64,000 nucleotides of DNA from Myotis daubentonii (GCF_963259705.1 NC_081861.1:71281623-71345622); one strand, 5' to 3'; positions 1 through 11,252 are shown, numbered from the stretch's first letter. Notes: generated by a model not told the origin, from the sequence alone. Program-made: numbers and translations.

Positions 1-3000
1 TAACAAGATATAAGGAGGGGCACTTCATAATACTGAAAGAATCAATACAACAAGAGGATATAACCCTAGTAAACATATATACACCCAATGCAGGAGCAAC
101 CATAGACATAAAAATCCTCCTGGAAGATATCAAGGGAGAGATCGACAACACAATCATAGTGGAGGACTTTAATACCCCACTAACATCACTGGATAAATCC
201 TCTAGGCAAAAAATAAGCAAAGAAACAGCAATCCCAAATGACTAACTAGATCAGATGGACTAAATTGACATCTTCAGAACATTTCACCCCAAAGCCATGG
301 AATATACATTCTTCTCAAGTGCACATGGGACATTTTCAAAGATAGACCACATATTGGATCCAAGGCAAAGTCTCTCCAAACCCAAGAAGATTGAAATCAT
401 ATCAAGCATCTACTCAGACCATAATGGTGTAAGATTAGGAATAAACTACAACAAAAACATTTGGAAGCTATTAAGCAGTGATTAGTTACAAAAGAGATAA
501 AAAACGAAATTAAAAACATCCTGGAAATGAATGACAATGAAAACACAATAATCCAAAATCTATGGGACATGGTGAAAGCAATCCTTCGAGGGAAGTTCAT
601 GGCTCTACATGCCTACCTCAATAAACAAGAAAAAAATGGTAATAAATCAGCTAACTCTACAACTTAAAGAATTAGAAAGAGAGCAACAAGAAAAGCCAAG
701 AGTGAGCAGAAGGATGGAGATAATGAAGATCAGCAGAAATAAATGACATAGAGACCCCCCAAAAAATGATAATAATATAAAAGATCAATGATACCATGAG
801 CTAAGCTTTGAAAGGATAAACAAGATTGATTAACCTCTAGCCAGACTCACCAAAAAGCAAATAGAGAGGACCCAAATAAACAAAATCATAAATGAAAGAG
901 GAGAAATAACAACAGACCCCAAAGAAATACAAAGGATTGTTAAAAAAAAAATACTATGACCAGCTCTATTCCAATAAACTAGACAACCTAGAGGAAATGG
1001 ACATATTCCTAGAAAAATACAACCATCCAAAACTCAATCAGGAATATCTAAAAATCTTGATACGCTGATAACTATGGAAGAAATTGAAGCAGTCAACAAA
1101 AAGCTTCCAGCAAACAAAAGCCCAGGACCAGACGGCTTCACAGGGGAGTTTTAACAAACATTCAAAGAAGAACTAAAACCTATTCTCCTCAGACAATTCC
1201 AAAAGATTTAAGAGGAAGGAACACTTCTAAGCTCATTCTATGAAGCCAACATTACATTAATTCCAAAACCAGATAAAGACAACACAAAGAGAGAGAATTA
1301 CAGGCCAATATCCCTCATGAACATTGATGCCAAAATCCTCAACAAAATTTCAGTAAATCAGTTACAGCAATACATCAGAAAGATCATACAACATGATCAA
1401 GTAGGATTTAACCCCAGGGATGCAAGGATGGTACAATATCTGCAAATCAATAAACATGATACATCACATAAACAAATTGAGAAATAAAAATCACATAGTC
1501 GGATTAATTGGTGCAAAAAAAGCATTTGACAAAATCCAACACCTTTCTTGATAAAAATTCTCAGCCAAGTGGGAATAGAGGGATTATACCTCAACATAAT
1601 AAGAGCCTTATATGAAAAACCTACAGCCAACATCATATGCAATGGGCAAAAAATAAAACCATTTCACCTAAGAACAGGAACAAGATAGGGATGCCTACTT
1701 TTTCATAGTACTAGAACTGCTAGCCACAGCAATTAGTCAAGAAGAAATAAAAAGTATCCAAATTGGAAAATGTATAACTTTCATTATAAGCAAATGACAA
1801 TACTGTACATAGAACCCCCTAAAAACTCCATCAGTGAACTTATGGAAAGAGAGATTATTTTTAAAGTCACATTTACCACTGCACAAAAAAAATTAAGATA
1901 CCTAGGCATAAACTTAATTAAGGAGGTAAAAGACCTGTACTTGAAAAACTAAAGGACACAGAAAAAAGAGGTCAAGAAAGACATAAACAGATAGAAGAAC
2001 ATACTGTGTTCATGGATCCGTAGAATCAATATTATTAAAATGTCCATACTACCAAAAGAAATCTACAGATTCAATTCAATACCCATTAAAATACCAATGG
2101 CGCAATTCACAGACCTAGAATGAACTCTCAAAAAATTCTTCTGGGATAAAAAAGACCCCGGATAGTTGCAGCAATCGTGAGGAAGAAGAACAAAGTAGGA
2201 GGAATCTCAATACCAAACATCAAGCTGTATTACAAAGCCATTGTTCTGAAAACTGCTTGGTACTGGCACAAGAACAGACATATAGATCAATGGAATAGAA
2301 GAGAGAACCCAGAAATTGACACAAACCACTATACTCAATTAATATTTGACAGAGGAGGCAAGAGCATACAATGGAGACAAGACAGTTTCTTCAATAAATG
2401 GTGTTGGGAAAATTAGACAGATACACGCAGAAAAATGAAACTAGACCACCAACTTACACCATACACAAAAATAAACTCAAAATGGATAATGGACTTAAAC
2501 ATAAAAAGGGGAACCATAAAAATCTTAGAGGAATCCACAGGAAAAAAATCTCAGACATATTCCGAAGCAATATCTTCTCCAATACAGCTCCTAGAGCAAT
2601 GGAAACTAAAGAGAAAATAAACAAATGGGACTACATCAAAATAAAAAGCTTCTGCACAGCAAAGAAACCATCAACTAAACAACAGGAAAGCCCACTGCAT
2701 GGGAGGAGAACATCTTTTCCAATGTTATCACCAATAAAGGTTTAATATCCAACATTTACTGGAAATTCATACAACTTAACAAAATGAAGATAAACAGCAT
2801 AATCAAAAAATCGGTAACAGACATAAATGGATACTTTTTGAAAGAGGATGTAAGGAAGGCAAAGAAACATATGAACACATGCTCAAAGTCACTTATCATA
2901 TGAGAGATGCAAATCAAAATGACAATGTAATATCATTTCACACCTTTCAGAATGGCTATCATCAACAAATCAGCAAATGACAAGTGCTGGCGAGGATGTG

Positions 3001-3254
3001 GAGAAAAAGAACCCTCATGCATTGCTGATGGGATTGGAGACTGGTGCAGCCACTGTGGAGAGCAGTATGGAGTTTCCCCCAAAAAGTTAAAAATGGAACT
3101 CCCATTTGACCCAGTCATCCCACTTCTAGGAATATATCCCAAGAAGCTAGAAACAACAATCAGAAAGGATATATGCATCCCTATGTTCATAGCAGCACAA
3201 TTTACAATAGCTAAGATTTGGAAACAGCCTAAGTGCTCATCAACAGATAAGTAG
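1..3254 (+). pseudogene. L1 ORF2 (endonuclease/reverse transcriptase), inactivated
   Basis: ORF2 of L1 encodes an APE-type endonuclease, a reverse transcriptase and a cysteine-containing C-terminal segment used in target-primed reverse transcription in the nucleus. Recognisable pieces lie at 297-485 (end of endonuclease, with the SDH motif), 2177-2416 (connector after [22 protein letters not shown]), 2398-2745, and 2952-3254 (C-terminal block). They sit in different frames separated by stops and indels, and no RT motif C (YADD/FADD) can be read in the expected place near 1750. This copy cannot make a functional protein. The family assignment is secure; the exact number of lesions is not. Confidence 0.9.
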
Positions 3255-3273
3255 ATTAAAAACCTGTGGGACA

Positions 3274-3496
3274 GCCCTGACCGGTTTGGCTCAGTGGATG
3301 GAGCATCGGCCTGCAGACTGAAGGGTCCCAGGTTCGATTCTGGCCAAGGGCATGTACCTTGGTTATGGGCACATCCCCAGTGCGGGGGCATGCATGAGGC
3401 AGCTGATTGATGCTTCTCTCTCATTGATGTTTCTGGCTCTCTGTCCCTCTCCCTTCCTCTCTGTAAAAAATCAATAAAATATATTTAAAAAAAAAA
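3274..3496 (+). mobile_element. VES SINE inserted in L1
   Basis: This is a tRNA-derived SINE with an A-box-like TGGCTCAGTGGAT and a B-box GGTTCGATTC. A pyrimidine-rich body (CTCTGTCCCTCTCCC) and a tail AATAAAATATATTT plus poly(A) follow. It is flanked by a perfect 13-bp target-site duplication, AACCTGTGGGACA (3261-3273 and 3497-3509), and the L1 sequence continues across it. VES SINEs are typical of vespertilionid and related bats and use L1 enzymes for mobility. The intact duplication shows it is younger than the L1. Confidence 0.96.
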
Positions 3497-3895
3497 AACC
3501 TGTGGGACATCTACACTATGGAATACTATACTGCTGTAAAAAGGAAGGAACTCCTACCATTTGCAACAGCATGGATGGACCTGGAGAGCATTATGCTAAG
3601 CAAAATAAGGCAGTCAGAGAAAGATAAATATCACATGATTTCACTCATTTATGGAATATAATGGACAACATAAACTGATGAACAAAAACAGATCCAGAGA
3701 CAGAGAATCATGGATCAGACCTTCAAACCTCAGAGGAAAGTCAGGGGAAGGTGTTGGGAAGGGAGAGAGATCAACCATATAAGCATAACCTATGGACACA
3801 GGCACCAGGTGGGTTAGGGCATGAGTGGGGGTGTTGGGGGCATGGCAGGGAGAAGGACACATATGTAATACCTTAATCAATAAAGAAAAAATGAA

Positions 3896-4188
3896 TTAAG
3901 AAAAGTAATTATGAGATAGTCATGGAAAATATTTATAGGATGGTCAGAGAAGAAAGATGGATTGAAACTGTGAACTGATAAAAAAATGAACCTTGTGAAT
4001 AGTGAGTACAGTTATGCTAGGTATAGTTAAGTGTATATGTAAACATCCTGAGGTAATAAGACTCAGTGTGTTCTGTGAACAAAATTACTTTTCTGTTTCT
4101 CAATTTGTCTGAACATAAAATGGTAACGATGACTAAAATTATAGATGTTATAGTGTAATGAGAAGAATATAATTTATTTTTAAACAAA
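3896..4188. other. AT-rich stretch, nothing recognised
   Basis: It is about 290 bp of AT-rich sequence between the L1 tail and the next HeliBat. No ORF, RNA gene or repeat family was recognised. Confidence 0.6.
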
Positions 4189-4568
4189 TCCTATATAATA
4201 AAAGGCTAATATGGAAATCTAACAAATGGTGGAATGACCAGTCGCTATGACAAACACTGACCACCAGGCTGCAGACACTCGATGCAGGAGCTGCCCCTGG
4301 TTTTCAATGTGCTCCCACAGGGGTAAAGCCACTCAGCCAGAAGGCAGGCTCATGGCTGGCAATTGCATTGGTGGTGGCGGGAGCTTCTCCCGCTTCCACG
4401 GCAGAACTAGGGATGTCCAACCGCCGGCTTAGGCCTGCTCTCCATAGGGAGTAAGCCTAAACCTTCAGTCAGACATCCCCCTGGGGGTTCAAGGACTGTT
4501 AGAGGGCACAGGCTGGGCTGAGGGACCCCGTCCACTGAGTGCACTAATTTCATGCACTGGGCCTCTAG
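4189..4568 (+). mobile_element. Nonautonomous HeliBat Helitron
   Basis: It begins TCCTATATAATAAAAGGC and ends with the subterminal hairpin GTGCAC..ATGCAC then GGGCCTCTAG. It is inserted between A (4188) and T (4569), the Helitron target rule. Helitrons have 5'-TC and 3'-CTRR ends and make no target duplication, all of which is seen here. It is 380 bp with no coding capacity. Internal blocks (ACCACCAGG..GCAGAC, GGCTTAGGCCTGC, GACATCCC) recur in other HeliBats in this window. Confidence 0.94.
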
Positions 4569-5010
4569 TTATTATGTAAAATGTCATATGACCAACTCAA
4601 GTCACTGGGATAAATCTTTGTTATTATTTTTGTTTTGATAGTAAGGTTGTGTTAAAACTATTTGAACATTTTTCCATGAAAATTGAAGTCTATATATTTC
4701 TTTATTGTTATTTTTTAAATGTTTTATTTTAATTTAATATTAATTTTAAATTAAAAGGACTGTTACTTATTTTACATAAAATAAACATTGGTGTAAGGGG
4801 TCAAATGTGACTATAGAAAAAAGGGGGATAAGGCAAACAAAATCAAAGTAATAATAACATTGATTTGAGGAATCAAGATATATGTGTAAAGACTCCAAAG
4901 TAAAAGATAGTGACATTGCCTGATTTTTCTTTTTACATGTTTAAAATTTCAAATTAACCAAAAAAAGCTTTAGAAGCTCATTTGAATATGTGTTTTTTAT
5001 ATTATTATTT
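4569..5010. other. AT-rich intergenic sequence
   Basis: AT-rich DNA with T/A runs. No gene or confident repeat was seen. Confidence 0.6.
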
Positions 5011-5177
5011 TTAAAAATTTTATTTATTGATTTTGAGAGAGAAACCTCAGTTTGTTGTTCCACTTATTTATGCCTTCATTGGTTGATTCTTGTATGTGCC
5101 CTGACCAGAGATTAAACCCACAACCTTGGCATATCAGGATGACACTCTTAGCCAGCTGAGCTACCAGACCAAGGCTG
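5011..5177 (-). mobile_element. Degenerate VES-type SINE
   Basis: In reverse orientation it shows the SINE layout: TTTTATTTATTGATTTTGAG tail side, then TGCCCTGACCAGAGATTAAA (B-box side) and TAGCCAGCTGAGCTACCAG (A-box side). It is shorter and more diverged than the other VES copies. It lies just upstream of the HAL1 insertion. Confidence 0.75.
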
Positions 5178-5258
5178 TGTTCCTTATATTAAAGCAATGT
5201 GTTTTTTTTGAAAAATATTTAGCCCATATAAATAAGATAATTTCATTGAAATTATATG

Positions 5259-7166
5259 GGGAGGAACCAAGATGGCGGCATAGGTTAACGCCGGAGTTTG
5301 CTGCTTTGAACAACTACTTCAAAAGTGAAACTAAAACACGGAACGGACATCACCCAGAACCACAGGAACGCTGGCTGAGTGGAAGTCCTACAACTAGGAG
5401 GAAAGAGAAATGCACACGGACACTCAGAGGAGGCACAGTGCTGAAGTCAAATTCTGAGGTGCGGAGTGCGCGGAGCGGGCTGGCGGCGGAGGGCGTGGTT
5501 GTTGTTTTCAATCGGGAGGGAGTCGCAGACTCTGAGCACCAGATCCGGGCGAGTCTTTAGGGACCCAGACTCAAACGGGAGAAGCGGGACTGTCTGGCTT
5601 CGGTCAGAGCGAGTACAGCTTTCTCTCCGAGCTTTGCAGCGGGTGCTGGGACTCAGAGAGGCAGAGCCCCTGGGGACAGGACTGAGAGCCTCCATAACTG
5701 CTCTCTCCGGCCCACCCTGTTGATCCTGTGCGACCCGCCCTGCCCACGCCCTGCACAGAGGCACTTGCCAGATAGCCTCAGGCAAAGGCTAGATTAGCAC
5801 CTCCCTAGAGGACAGAAGTTCTCTCACTGCTGACACAGCTGATTCTCATAGCCACTTGGCCTGGAGGTCAAACCCTCCCTGGAATTAGCTACAACAATCA
5901 GGATTTAACTATAAGACTTCGAACAAAGACCACTAGGGGGCACACCAAGGAAGCATAACAAAATGCGGAGACAAAGAAACAGGACAAAATTGTCAATGGA
6001 AGAAATAGAGTTCAGAACCACACTTTTAAGGTCTCTCAAGAACTGTTTAGAAGCTGTCGATAAACTTAATGAGATCTACACAAAAACTAATAAGACCCTC
6101 GATCTTATATTGGGGAACCAACGAGAAATTAAGCATACACGGACTGAAATAACGAATATTATACAGACGCCCTACAGCAGACCAGAGGAGCGCAAGAATC
6201 AAGTCAATGATTTGAACTGCGAGGAAGCAAAAAACATCCAACCGGAAAAGCAAAATGAAAAAAGAATCCAAAAATGCGAGAATAGTGTAAGGAGCCTCTG
6301 GGACAGCTTCAAGCGTACCAACATCAGAATTATAGGGGTGCCAGAAGATGAGAGAGAGCAAGATATTGAAAACCTATTTGAAGAAATAATGACAGAAAAC
6401 TTCCCCCACCTGGTGAAAGAAATGGACTTACAGGTCCAAGAAGCGCGGAGAACCCCAAACAAAAGGAATCCAAAGAGGACCACACCAAGACACATCATCA
6501 TTAAAATGCCAAGAGCAAAAGATAAAGAGAGAATCTTAAAAACAGCAAGAGAAAGAAACTCAGTTACCTACAAGGGAATACCCATACGACTGTCAGCTGA
6601 TTTCTCAACAGAAACTTTGCAGGCCAGAAGGGAGTGGCAAGAAATATTCAAAGTGATGAATACCAAGAACCTACAACCAAGATTACTTTATCCAGCAAAG
6701 CTATCATTCAGAATTGAAGGTCAGATAAAGAGCTTCACAGATAAGGAAAAGCTAAAGGAGTTCATCACCACCAAACCAGGATTATATGAAATGCTGAAAG
6801 GTATCCTTTAAGAAGAGGAAGAGGAAGAAAAAGGTAAAGACACACATTATGAACAACAAATATGCATCTATCAACAAGTGAATCTAAGAATCAAGTGAAT
6901 TAATAATCTGATGAACAGAATGAACTGTTGATTATAATAGAATCAGGGACACAGAAAGGGAATGGACTGACTATTCTTGGGGGGGAAAGGGGTGTGGGAG
7001 ATGTGGGAAGAGACTGGACAAAAATCGTGCACCTATGGATGAGGACAGTGGGTGGGGAGTGAGGGCGGAGGGTGGGGCGGGAACTGGGAGGAGGGGAGAT
7101 ATGGGGGGGAAAAAAAAGAGGAACAAATGTAATAATCTGAACAATAAAGATTTAATTAAAAAAAAA
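5259..7166 (+). mobile_element. HAL1 (half-L1) retrotransposon, apparently full length
   Basis: The element starts GGAGGAACCAAGATGGCGGC, a YY1-type L1 promoter start. It has a GC-rich 5' UTR, one L1-like ORF1 (5963-6811), a G-rich 3' UTR with poly-purine runs, and a tail CAATAAAGATTTAATT plus A's. There is no ORF2 and no trace of one between ORF1 and the 3' UTR. It is flanked by an 11-bp duplication GAAATTATATG (5248-5258 and 7167-7177). Half-L1 elements are known mammalian L1 derivatives that keep ORF1 and borrow L1 reverse transcriptase. The second copy at 35900-38108 has the same structure, so loss of ORF2 is a family trait and not a local deletion. Confidence 0.92.
5963..6811 (+). CDS. 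HAL1 ORF1 protein, intact 282-aa reading frame
   Basis: This is an L1-type ORF1 RNA-binding chaperone. Family members trimerise through an N-terminal coiled coil and coat element RNA in cytoplasmic particles. A coiled coil spans about residues 15-120 with regular leucines (FRTTLLRSLKNCLEAVDKL). An RRM follows at about 115-210 (TNIRIIGVPEDE, then TPRHIIIKMPRAKDKERIL). A C-terminal domain ends the protein (VTYKGIPIRLSADFSTETL, LYPAKLSFRIEGQIKSFTD). The ATG at 5963 is the first in frame after the 5' UTR and sits next to basic residues, as usual. No stop or frameshift interrupts it, unlike every other transposon ORF in the window. Its coiled coil is 28 residues shorter than that of the copy at 36248-37198. 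Recent activity is inferred, not shown. Confidence 0.88.
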   Translation: MRRQRNRTKLSMEEIEFRTTLLRSLKNCLEAVDKLNEIYTKTNKTLDLILGNQREIKHTRTEITNIIQTPYSRPEERKNQVNDLNCEEAKNIQPEKQNEKRIQKCENSVRSLWDSFKRTNIRIIGVPEDEREQDIENLFEEIMTENFPHLVKEMDLQVQEARRTPNKRNPKRTTPRHIIIKMPRAKDKERILKTARERNSVTYKGIPIRLSADFSTETLQARREWQEIFKVMNTKNLQPRLLYPAKLSFRIEGQIKSFTDKEKLKEFITTKPGLYEMLKGIL

Positions 7167-7247
7167 GAAATTATATGAATATTCTCAGATAAATGAACCT
7201 CTTACTCATAAAAAGCAAAAAGCTGAGTCAACATTTGAGTATATATC

Positions 7248-7545
7248 TCTACACTAATAGAAGAGAAACATGCAAATTGGTGTCACTCAGCTATACCCAC
7301 CAGCCAATCAGCGTGACTATGCAAATTAACCCAACAAAGATGGTGGTTAATTTGCATATGCAGGCACGGAGTGAAGACTGAAGGCTCCAGCCAGAGTGAA
7401 GACTGAAGACTGAAGACTGAAGAGGCTTGGCTTCTCCGCTGCAGCTGGACCAAAGGCCTGGGCCCCAGGTGTCGGAGGAAAACCGTTGCCAGCAGCCAGG
7501 AGAAGGAAGGCCTATTGCATAAATCTTTGTACACTGGGCTTCTAG
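7248..7545 (+). mobile_element. HeliBat Helitron, short subfamily
   Basis: The 5' end TCTACACTAATAGAAGAG and the 3' end TTTGTACACTGGGCTTCTAG follow HeliBat rules. The interior carries CCAATCAGCG, ATGCAAAT-type octamers on both strands (7320-7360), AAAGATGGTGG, and a GAAGACTGAA microduplication (7371-7425). The reverse-oriented element at 48699-49017 is the same subfamily. The 3' CTAG abuts the next HeliBat without spacer. Confidence 0.88.
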
Positions 7546-9320
7546 TCCATATGTATAAAAAGCAGTAATATGCAAATAAGCTCGAGACTCCGTAACAGTC
7601 AAGACCAGCTCAGGAGGAGGGGCCGAGTGTGGCCCGAGCCTGAGAGAACAACACGCAGGCGCAGCTTGGAGCCTGAGAGATCAACACAGAGGGGCGCCTG
7701 CTCCAAGCCTCAAATGCTGCTGGGGCAGACCCACAGTGGACACACACACACACACACGGAGTGCCTGCTCCAAGCCTATGTGGCTGAGGTCACCTGTCAG
7801 GGCTGTGAGGGGAGAGGAAAGCTTAGCCTGCCATGTGTACCAGTGCCCAGGACAGGGGTGGGCAAACTTTTTGACTCGAGGGCCACAATGGGTTCTTAAA
7901 CTGGACCGGAGGGCCGGAACAAAAGCATGGATGGAGTGTTTGTGTGAACTAATATAAATTCAAAGTAAACATCATTACATAAAAGGGTATGGTCTTTTTT
8001 TTTTTAGTTTTATTCATTTCAAACGGGCCAGATCCAGTCCGCGGGCCGTAGTTTGCCCACGGCTGGCCCAGGAGTTGTTTGGGCCCCTTGGTCTGAGGGG
8101 TTTCCTCTGGGGCAGTCTCCTGGTTGTTTCTCTGGTCCCGGCCAAGGGAAGGAGCCAGGGGTGGGGGAAAACGAGGCCAGGCCAATCTGGATTTTCCAAT
8201 TGTTCCCGGCTGTGTTTGCTTCAGGGGCTGGCGGAAGGAAGTTTTCAGCACAAAGGCAGGAAGGCAAAGGTGCTCTGTGGCAAAGGCAAAGGCACAACGG
8301 CCCTGGGACAGCCTGAGGGTCTGCAGCACAGAGCACTGGGAAAGGCAGCCACTGCAGGTGCCATCCCTGGCACCTCTCACCCCTCCGAGGACATCAACTT
8401 AGGATGTAAAATATGGGGAAACAGGCCCAGAGAGAGTTGAGACCTGCCCAGGTCACATAAAGGCTTCCAATTCAGCACCCTCTCCACTCTTCTTCAAGTT
8501 CACAACCATTGACTGAATACTTTCTATCAAGTTTCTAGAAGGTGCTAATCCCTCACCAACGGTGGTTTTAAGAGGGTTCCCTTTTAGATGTGTGTCTTTA
8601 CACAGCTTTCTTGAAGAGGCACTTACATGCCATACAACTCACCCACAGCAAGCATACTGTTTAATGAGTGAATTTCCACAGCAGCTCAACCACGGACACA
8701 AACCGTTTTCAAGCTTCCATCACGTTGTTTGTCCATCTGCAGTCAACTCCACCCCAGCCCCAGGCAACCACAGTTCTTCTTTTTGTCTCTGTAATTTTTT
8801 CTTTTCTAGAAATCTCCACATTCTTTAGAAAAGAAAAGAAAAAGAAAGAAAGAAAAAAAGAGAAGAATGCTGCTGTCCTCAGGAGGCCTGGAAAGGGGAA
8901 GACAACTGAGGGCAAAAAAGATGACTCCATGAAGGGGCTAGCTAGAGTGTGGGACTTGGCCCTTCCTGCTTCAACTCCCAGATGAACAAACTCAGGGTCA
9001 GAGAGGCCTGGGGTGTGGTTCAGTCTTTTCAACCCATGCCTGCATTCCAGACGCTAATGACAGTGACAGCAGCCATGGTATTACTCAGGACCTGGCCTGG
9101 CCATGCGTCCCCCCCCCCCCGCCCCTGCAAGTGGACACACACACACACACACACAGCACCTGCTTTGAGCCTCTGTGGCCAGACTGCAGCTTAGGCACAG
9201 GGAGCGGGCCTAAGCCATCAGTAGGACATTCCCTGAGGGCTCCCAGACTATGAGAGGAGGCAGGCTGGGCTGAGGGACCTCCACCCCCCAGTGCACAAAT
9301 TTCGTTCACCGGGCCTCTAA
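7546..9320 (+). mobile_element. Large HeliBat with probable captured genomic cargo
   Basis: A HeliBat-like 5' end (TCCATATGTATAAAAAGCAG) starts directly after the preceding CTAG. A HeliBat 3' hairpin and terminus (GTGCACAAATTTCGTTCACC, GGGCCTCTAA) closes the segment at 9320. The span of about 1.8 kb is much longer than its relatives. The middle (about 8074-9060) is not HeliBat-like: it contains MIR-like DNA (AACAGGCCCAGAGAGAGTTG near 8420, and a second near 8985) and an old L1M 3' UTR relic (8600-8830). An nhAT sits at 7853-8065. A (CA)n-CCTGCT motif occurs near both ends (7737 and 9130). So the alternative is two HeliBat fragments flanking host DNA, not one element with cargo. Confidence 0.6.
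7853..8065. mobile_element. Nonautonomous hAT transposon (nhAT)
   Basis: The terminal inverted repeats are CAGGGGTGGGCAAACTTTTT on the left and AGTTTGCCCACGGCTG on the right. A perfect 8-bp target duplication GCCCAGGA lies at 7845-7852 and 8066-8073. It is 213 bp with no transposase. hAT elements give 8-bp duplications and CAG..CTG ends, so the class is firm. The perfect duplication suggests a fairly young insertion, later than the HeliBat that holds it. Confidence 0.95.
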
Positions 9321-10472
9321 TATATATAATTATTTCAATGTTATCAGGCAAACTAAATGATAAAGTTTAAGTGAGTTTTAACTATCTGATAAAGTTAAGT
9401 TTATCTGATACATAAAATTTATCTGATAATTTTGATTTTACTTCAAGCTTCCGATTAAGACTGTGCTCCTTCAGTTTGTATTGTCTTAATAAATGTCGAT
9501 GTTTCATTTGTTTCAATATACAAAATATACATTATTTACATTTATCCATCATTATTGAAAATTTTATTTTTTACATCAGATAGTTTAAAGATGACAAAGC
9601 TTATTTATTCAATCAGTAAACCTTTATAATCATCAAACATTTTGCCATAAATTAACTAACCATTTACCCAACAGTTTCTTTTCTTGGGTATGCAGTTAGA
9701 CTACTTTTCCCAGCTTCCCATACAGTGAGTGTGGCCATTACCATGAGGCCTAGGCAATAGCATATGAATAGAAGTGACATATACTACTTTCATGCCTGGC
9801 CCTTAAATCTCCCTAAAGTTTGACCGTTTGTCCTCTTTCCTTTTCTGTCTCAAGAATGTAGAGCATGTGTGAACCTATAGAAAATTAAGGCCACAGAAGG
9901 AAAGCATCCTTGAATGTCCATGTGGAAGAGATTCTGTTCAATAGAAATGATCTAATATTTACAGTAACATAAGCAAGAATGATTTTAGTTTGTTTCAGCA
10001 CCTAGTAACAATCTAATACAATCATCACCACCGATTGTAGTATTGTGTTTGTTTTTTTAACACTTTTAAACATAGGTATTTAAATTTTATTTTCATTCAT
10101 TCAAAAACTATGAATACATGCTGGGGTTTTGTCTTAGCATCAAGAACGGTTCAGGAATCTGGAGAAGGGGCTGTGCATACATGACATAGGAATGCAGAGA
10201 CTATAATAAAGAGTCTGGAGTCGAAATATAATTTTGAAAGGCATTGGGGGTCAGAAGAACTTAGCTAAAGGAGCTAAGTTCTAAGATCTTAAGTCTAAGG
10301 CCTTAGGTTCTCTCTATCCCCAGGATCCCATGCTTTTTATTAACACAACTTGTCCTGAGGTGAGGCAGAGATATACACTTCAAAGGGTCAGGGGTTGGTA
10401 CAGGGTCCACTGTCAGAATGGAGGAATTAGCCCATGGCTGTTCAGGTGTTTGGCCAGTAGGAGGCAATAACA
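9321..10472. other. Intergenic sequence, no gene
   Basis: AT-rich DNA with no recognisable gene. The part around 9690-9950 (CCCAGCTTCCCATACAGTGA..GTGTGGCCATTACC) resembles an ancient dispersed mammalian repeat, but I cannot name its family with confidence. Confidence 0.5.
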
Positions 10473-11252
10473 TGTGCCGGGAGCCAGTCCATCCTTGCTG
10501 TTTCAAGGGACCTGGCATATATGGCATACGGTTCTTAATATGTTTGCTCACCTTCTTGGCGCTGTGTTTTAACCAAAGTCACCTCTCCGAGAAAGGTTGA
10601 ATCCCCAGGTAGGGATTTTCCCCTGAAGTTATGGAGGGAATAAAACCCCTCAACTAAGTGCCAGGCGAGTAATTAATCCCTTTAACTACGAACAATCATG
10701 CTTAAACTACATAATCTTTTCTCCCTGGAATGGAGATAAGAAACGCCCTAACCTTTGTAATAGAGATTGATAGGATTGAATCAACTGGTATAAATACAGT
10801 TGTAACAAGACAGAAAGACTCAGAACTTAGAACAGAATCAAGAAGACAAAACCTACACGGAGCCTAGAGACAGAAGAACTTCGCTGGAGAGAGCATGCCG
10901 GAGGATCCTGGAGAGGGACTGGCCTCGGAGCCTAGAGACAGAGCCTAGCGGGAGAACATGGCAAGGGATCCTGGACTGAACCTGACTACAGAGATTGGCA
11001 GGAGAACCTGACTGGAACCTGGACACTGAACCTGACTGGAGAGCCTGGACAGAACCTGGCTGGAGAACCTAGCGAGGGAACATGGCTACAGAACCTCGCT
11101 GGAGATCCGAAGCAGAACCTCTCTGGAGATCCGGGCTAGAGATCCTGGCTAGGCTGCTGATCAACTGAACGCTGTCTCCGTGACATTCCTTCTTCGCCGA
11201 CTCCGTCCACACCTTTGGGAACCCTTGGACCTGCTGGGGTTGGACCCCGGCA
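10473..11252 (+). mobile_element. Solo LTR, gammaretrovirus-like (ERV1) by duplication length
   Basis: A 780-bp unit starts TGTGCCGGGAGCCAGTCC and ends GGTTGGACCCCGGCA, flanked by a 4-bp duplication AACA (10469-10472 and 11253-11256). It has a TATA-like GGTATAAATAC near 10788, and no viral internal sequence follows. From about 10830 to 11165 it carries imperfect tandem repeats of a GAACCTGRCTGGAGA-like unit. Solo LTRs arise by recombination between the two LTRs of a provirus. The ERV1 class is inferred from the 4-bp duplication only. Confidence 0.78.

Larger units (their letters stand above)
1..3893 (+). mobile_element. L1 LINE, 3' portion, decayed
   Basis: The window opens inside the ORF2 endonuclease region and the element runs to an A-rich tail after a CAATAAAG signal near 3878. 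Conserved L1 blocks appear in order: endonuclease (FFSSAHGTFSKIDHIL, SDHNGVRLGI), RT-like segments, the [14 protein letters not shown] block, and the C-terminal block with [14 protein letters not shown]. The order and the 3' UTR match the other L1 copies in this window. The 5' end lies outside the window. A VES SINE with a perfect target duplication is inserted at 3274-3496. Confidence 0.93.

Noticed and set aside
2933..3424. 163-codon minus-strand frame
   Set aside because: It is an antisense frame across L1 ORF2 and an inserted VES SINE.
5259..7166. Ordinary L1 that lost ORF2 by local deletion
   Set aside because: The second copy at 35900-38108 has the same ORF1-to-3' UTR join, and both have intact ends and duplications, so the ORF2-less structure is inherited.
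8019..8440. Several overlapping frames of about 90-120 codons on both strands
   Set aside because: They overlap in all frames in GC-rich DNA adjoining an nhAT and a MIR-like relic; no domain or consistent codon pattern.
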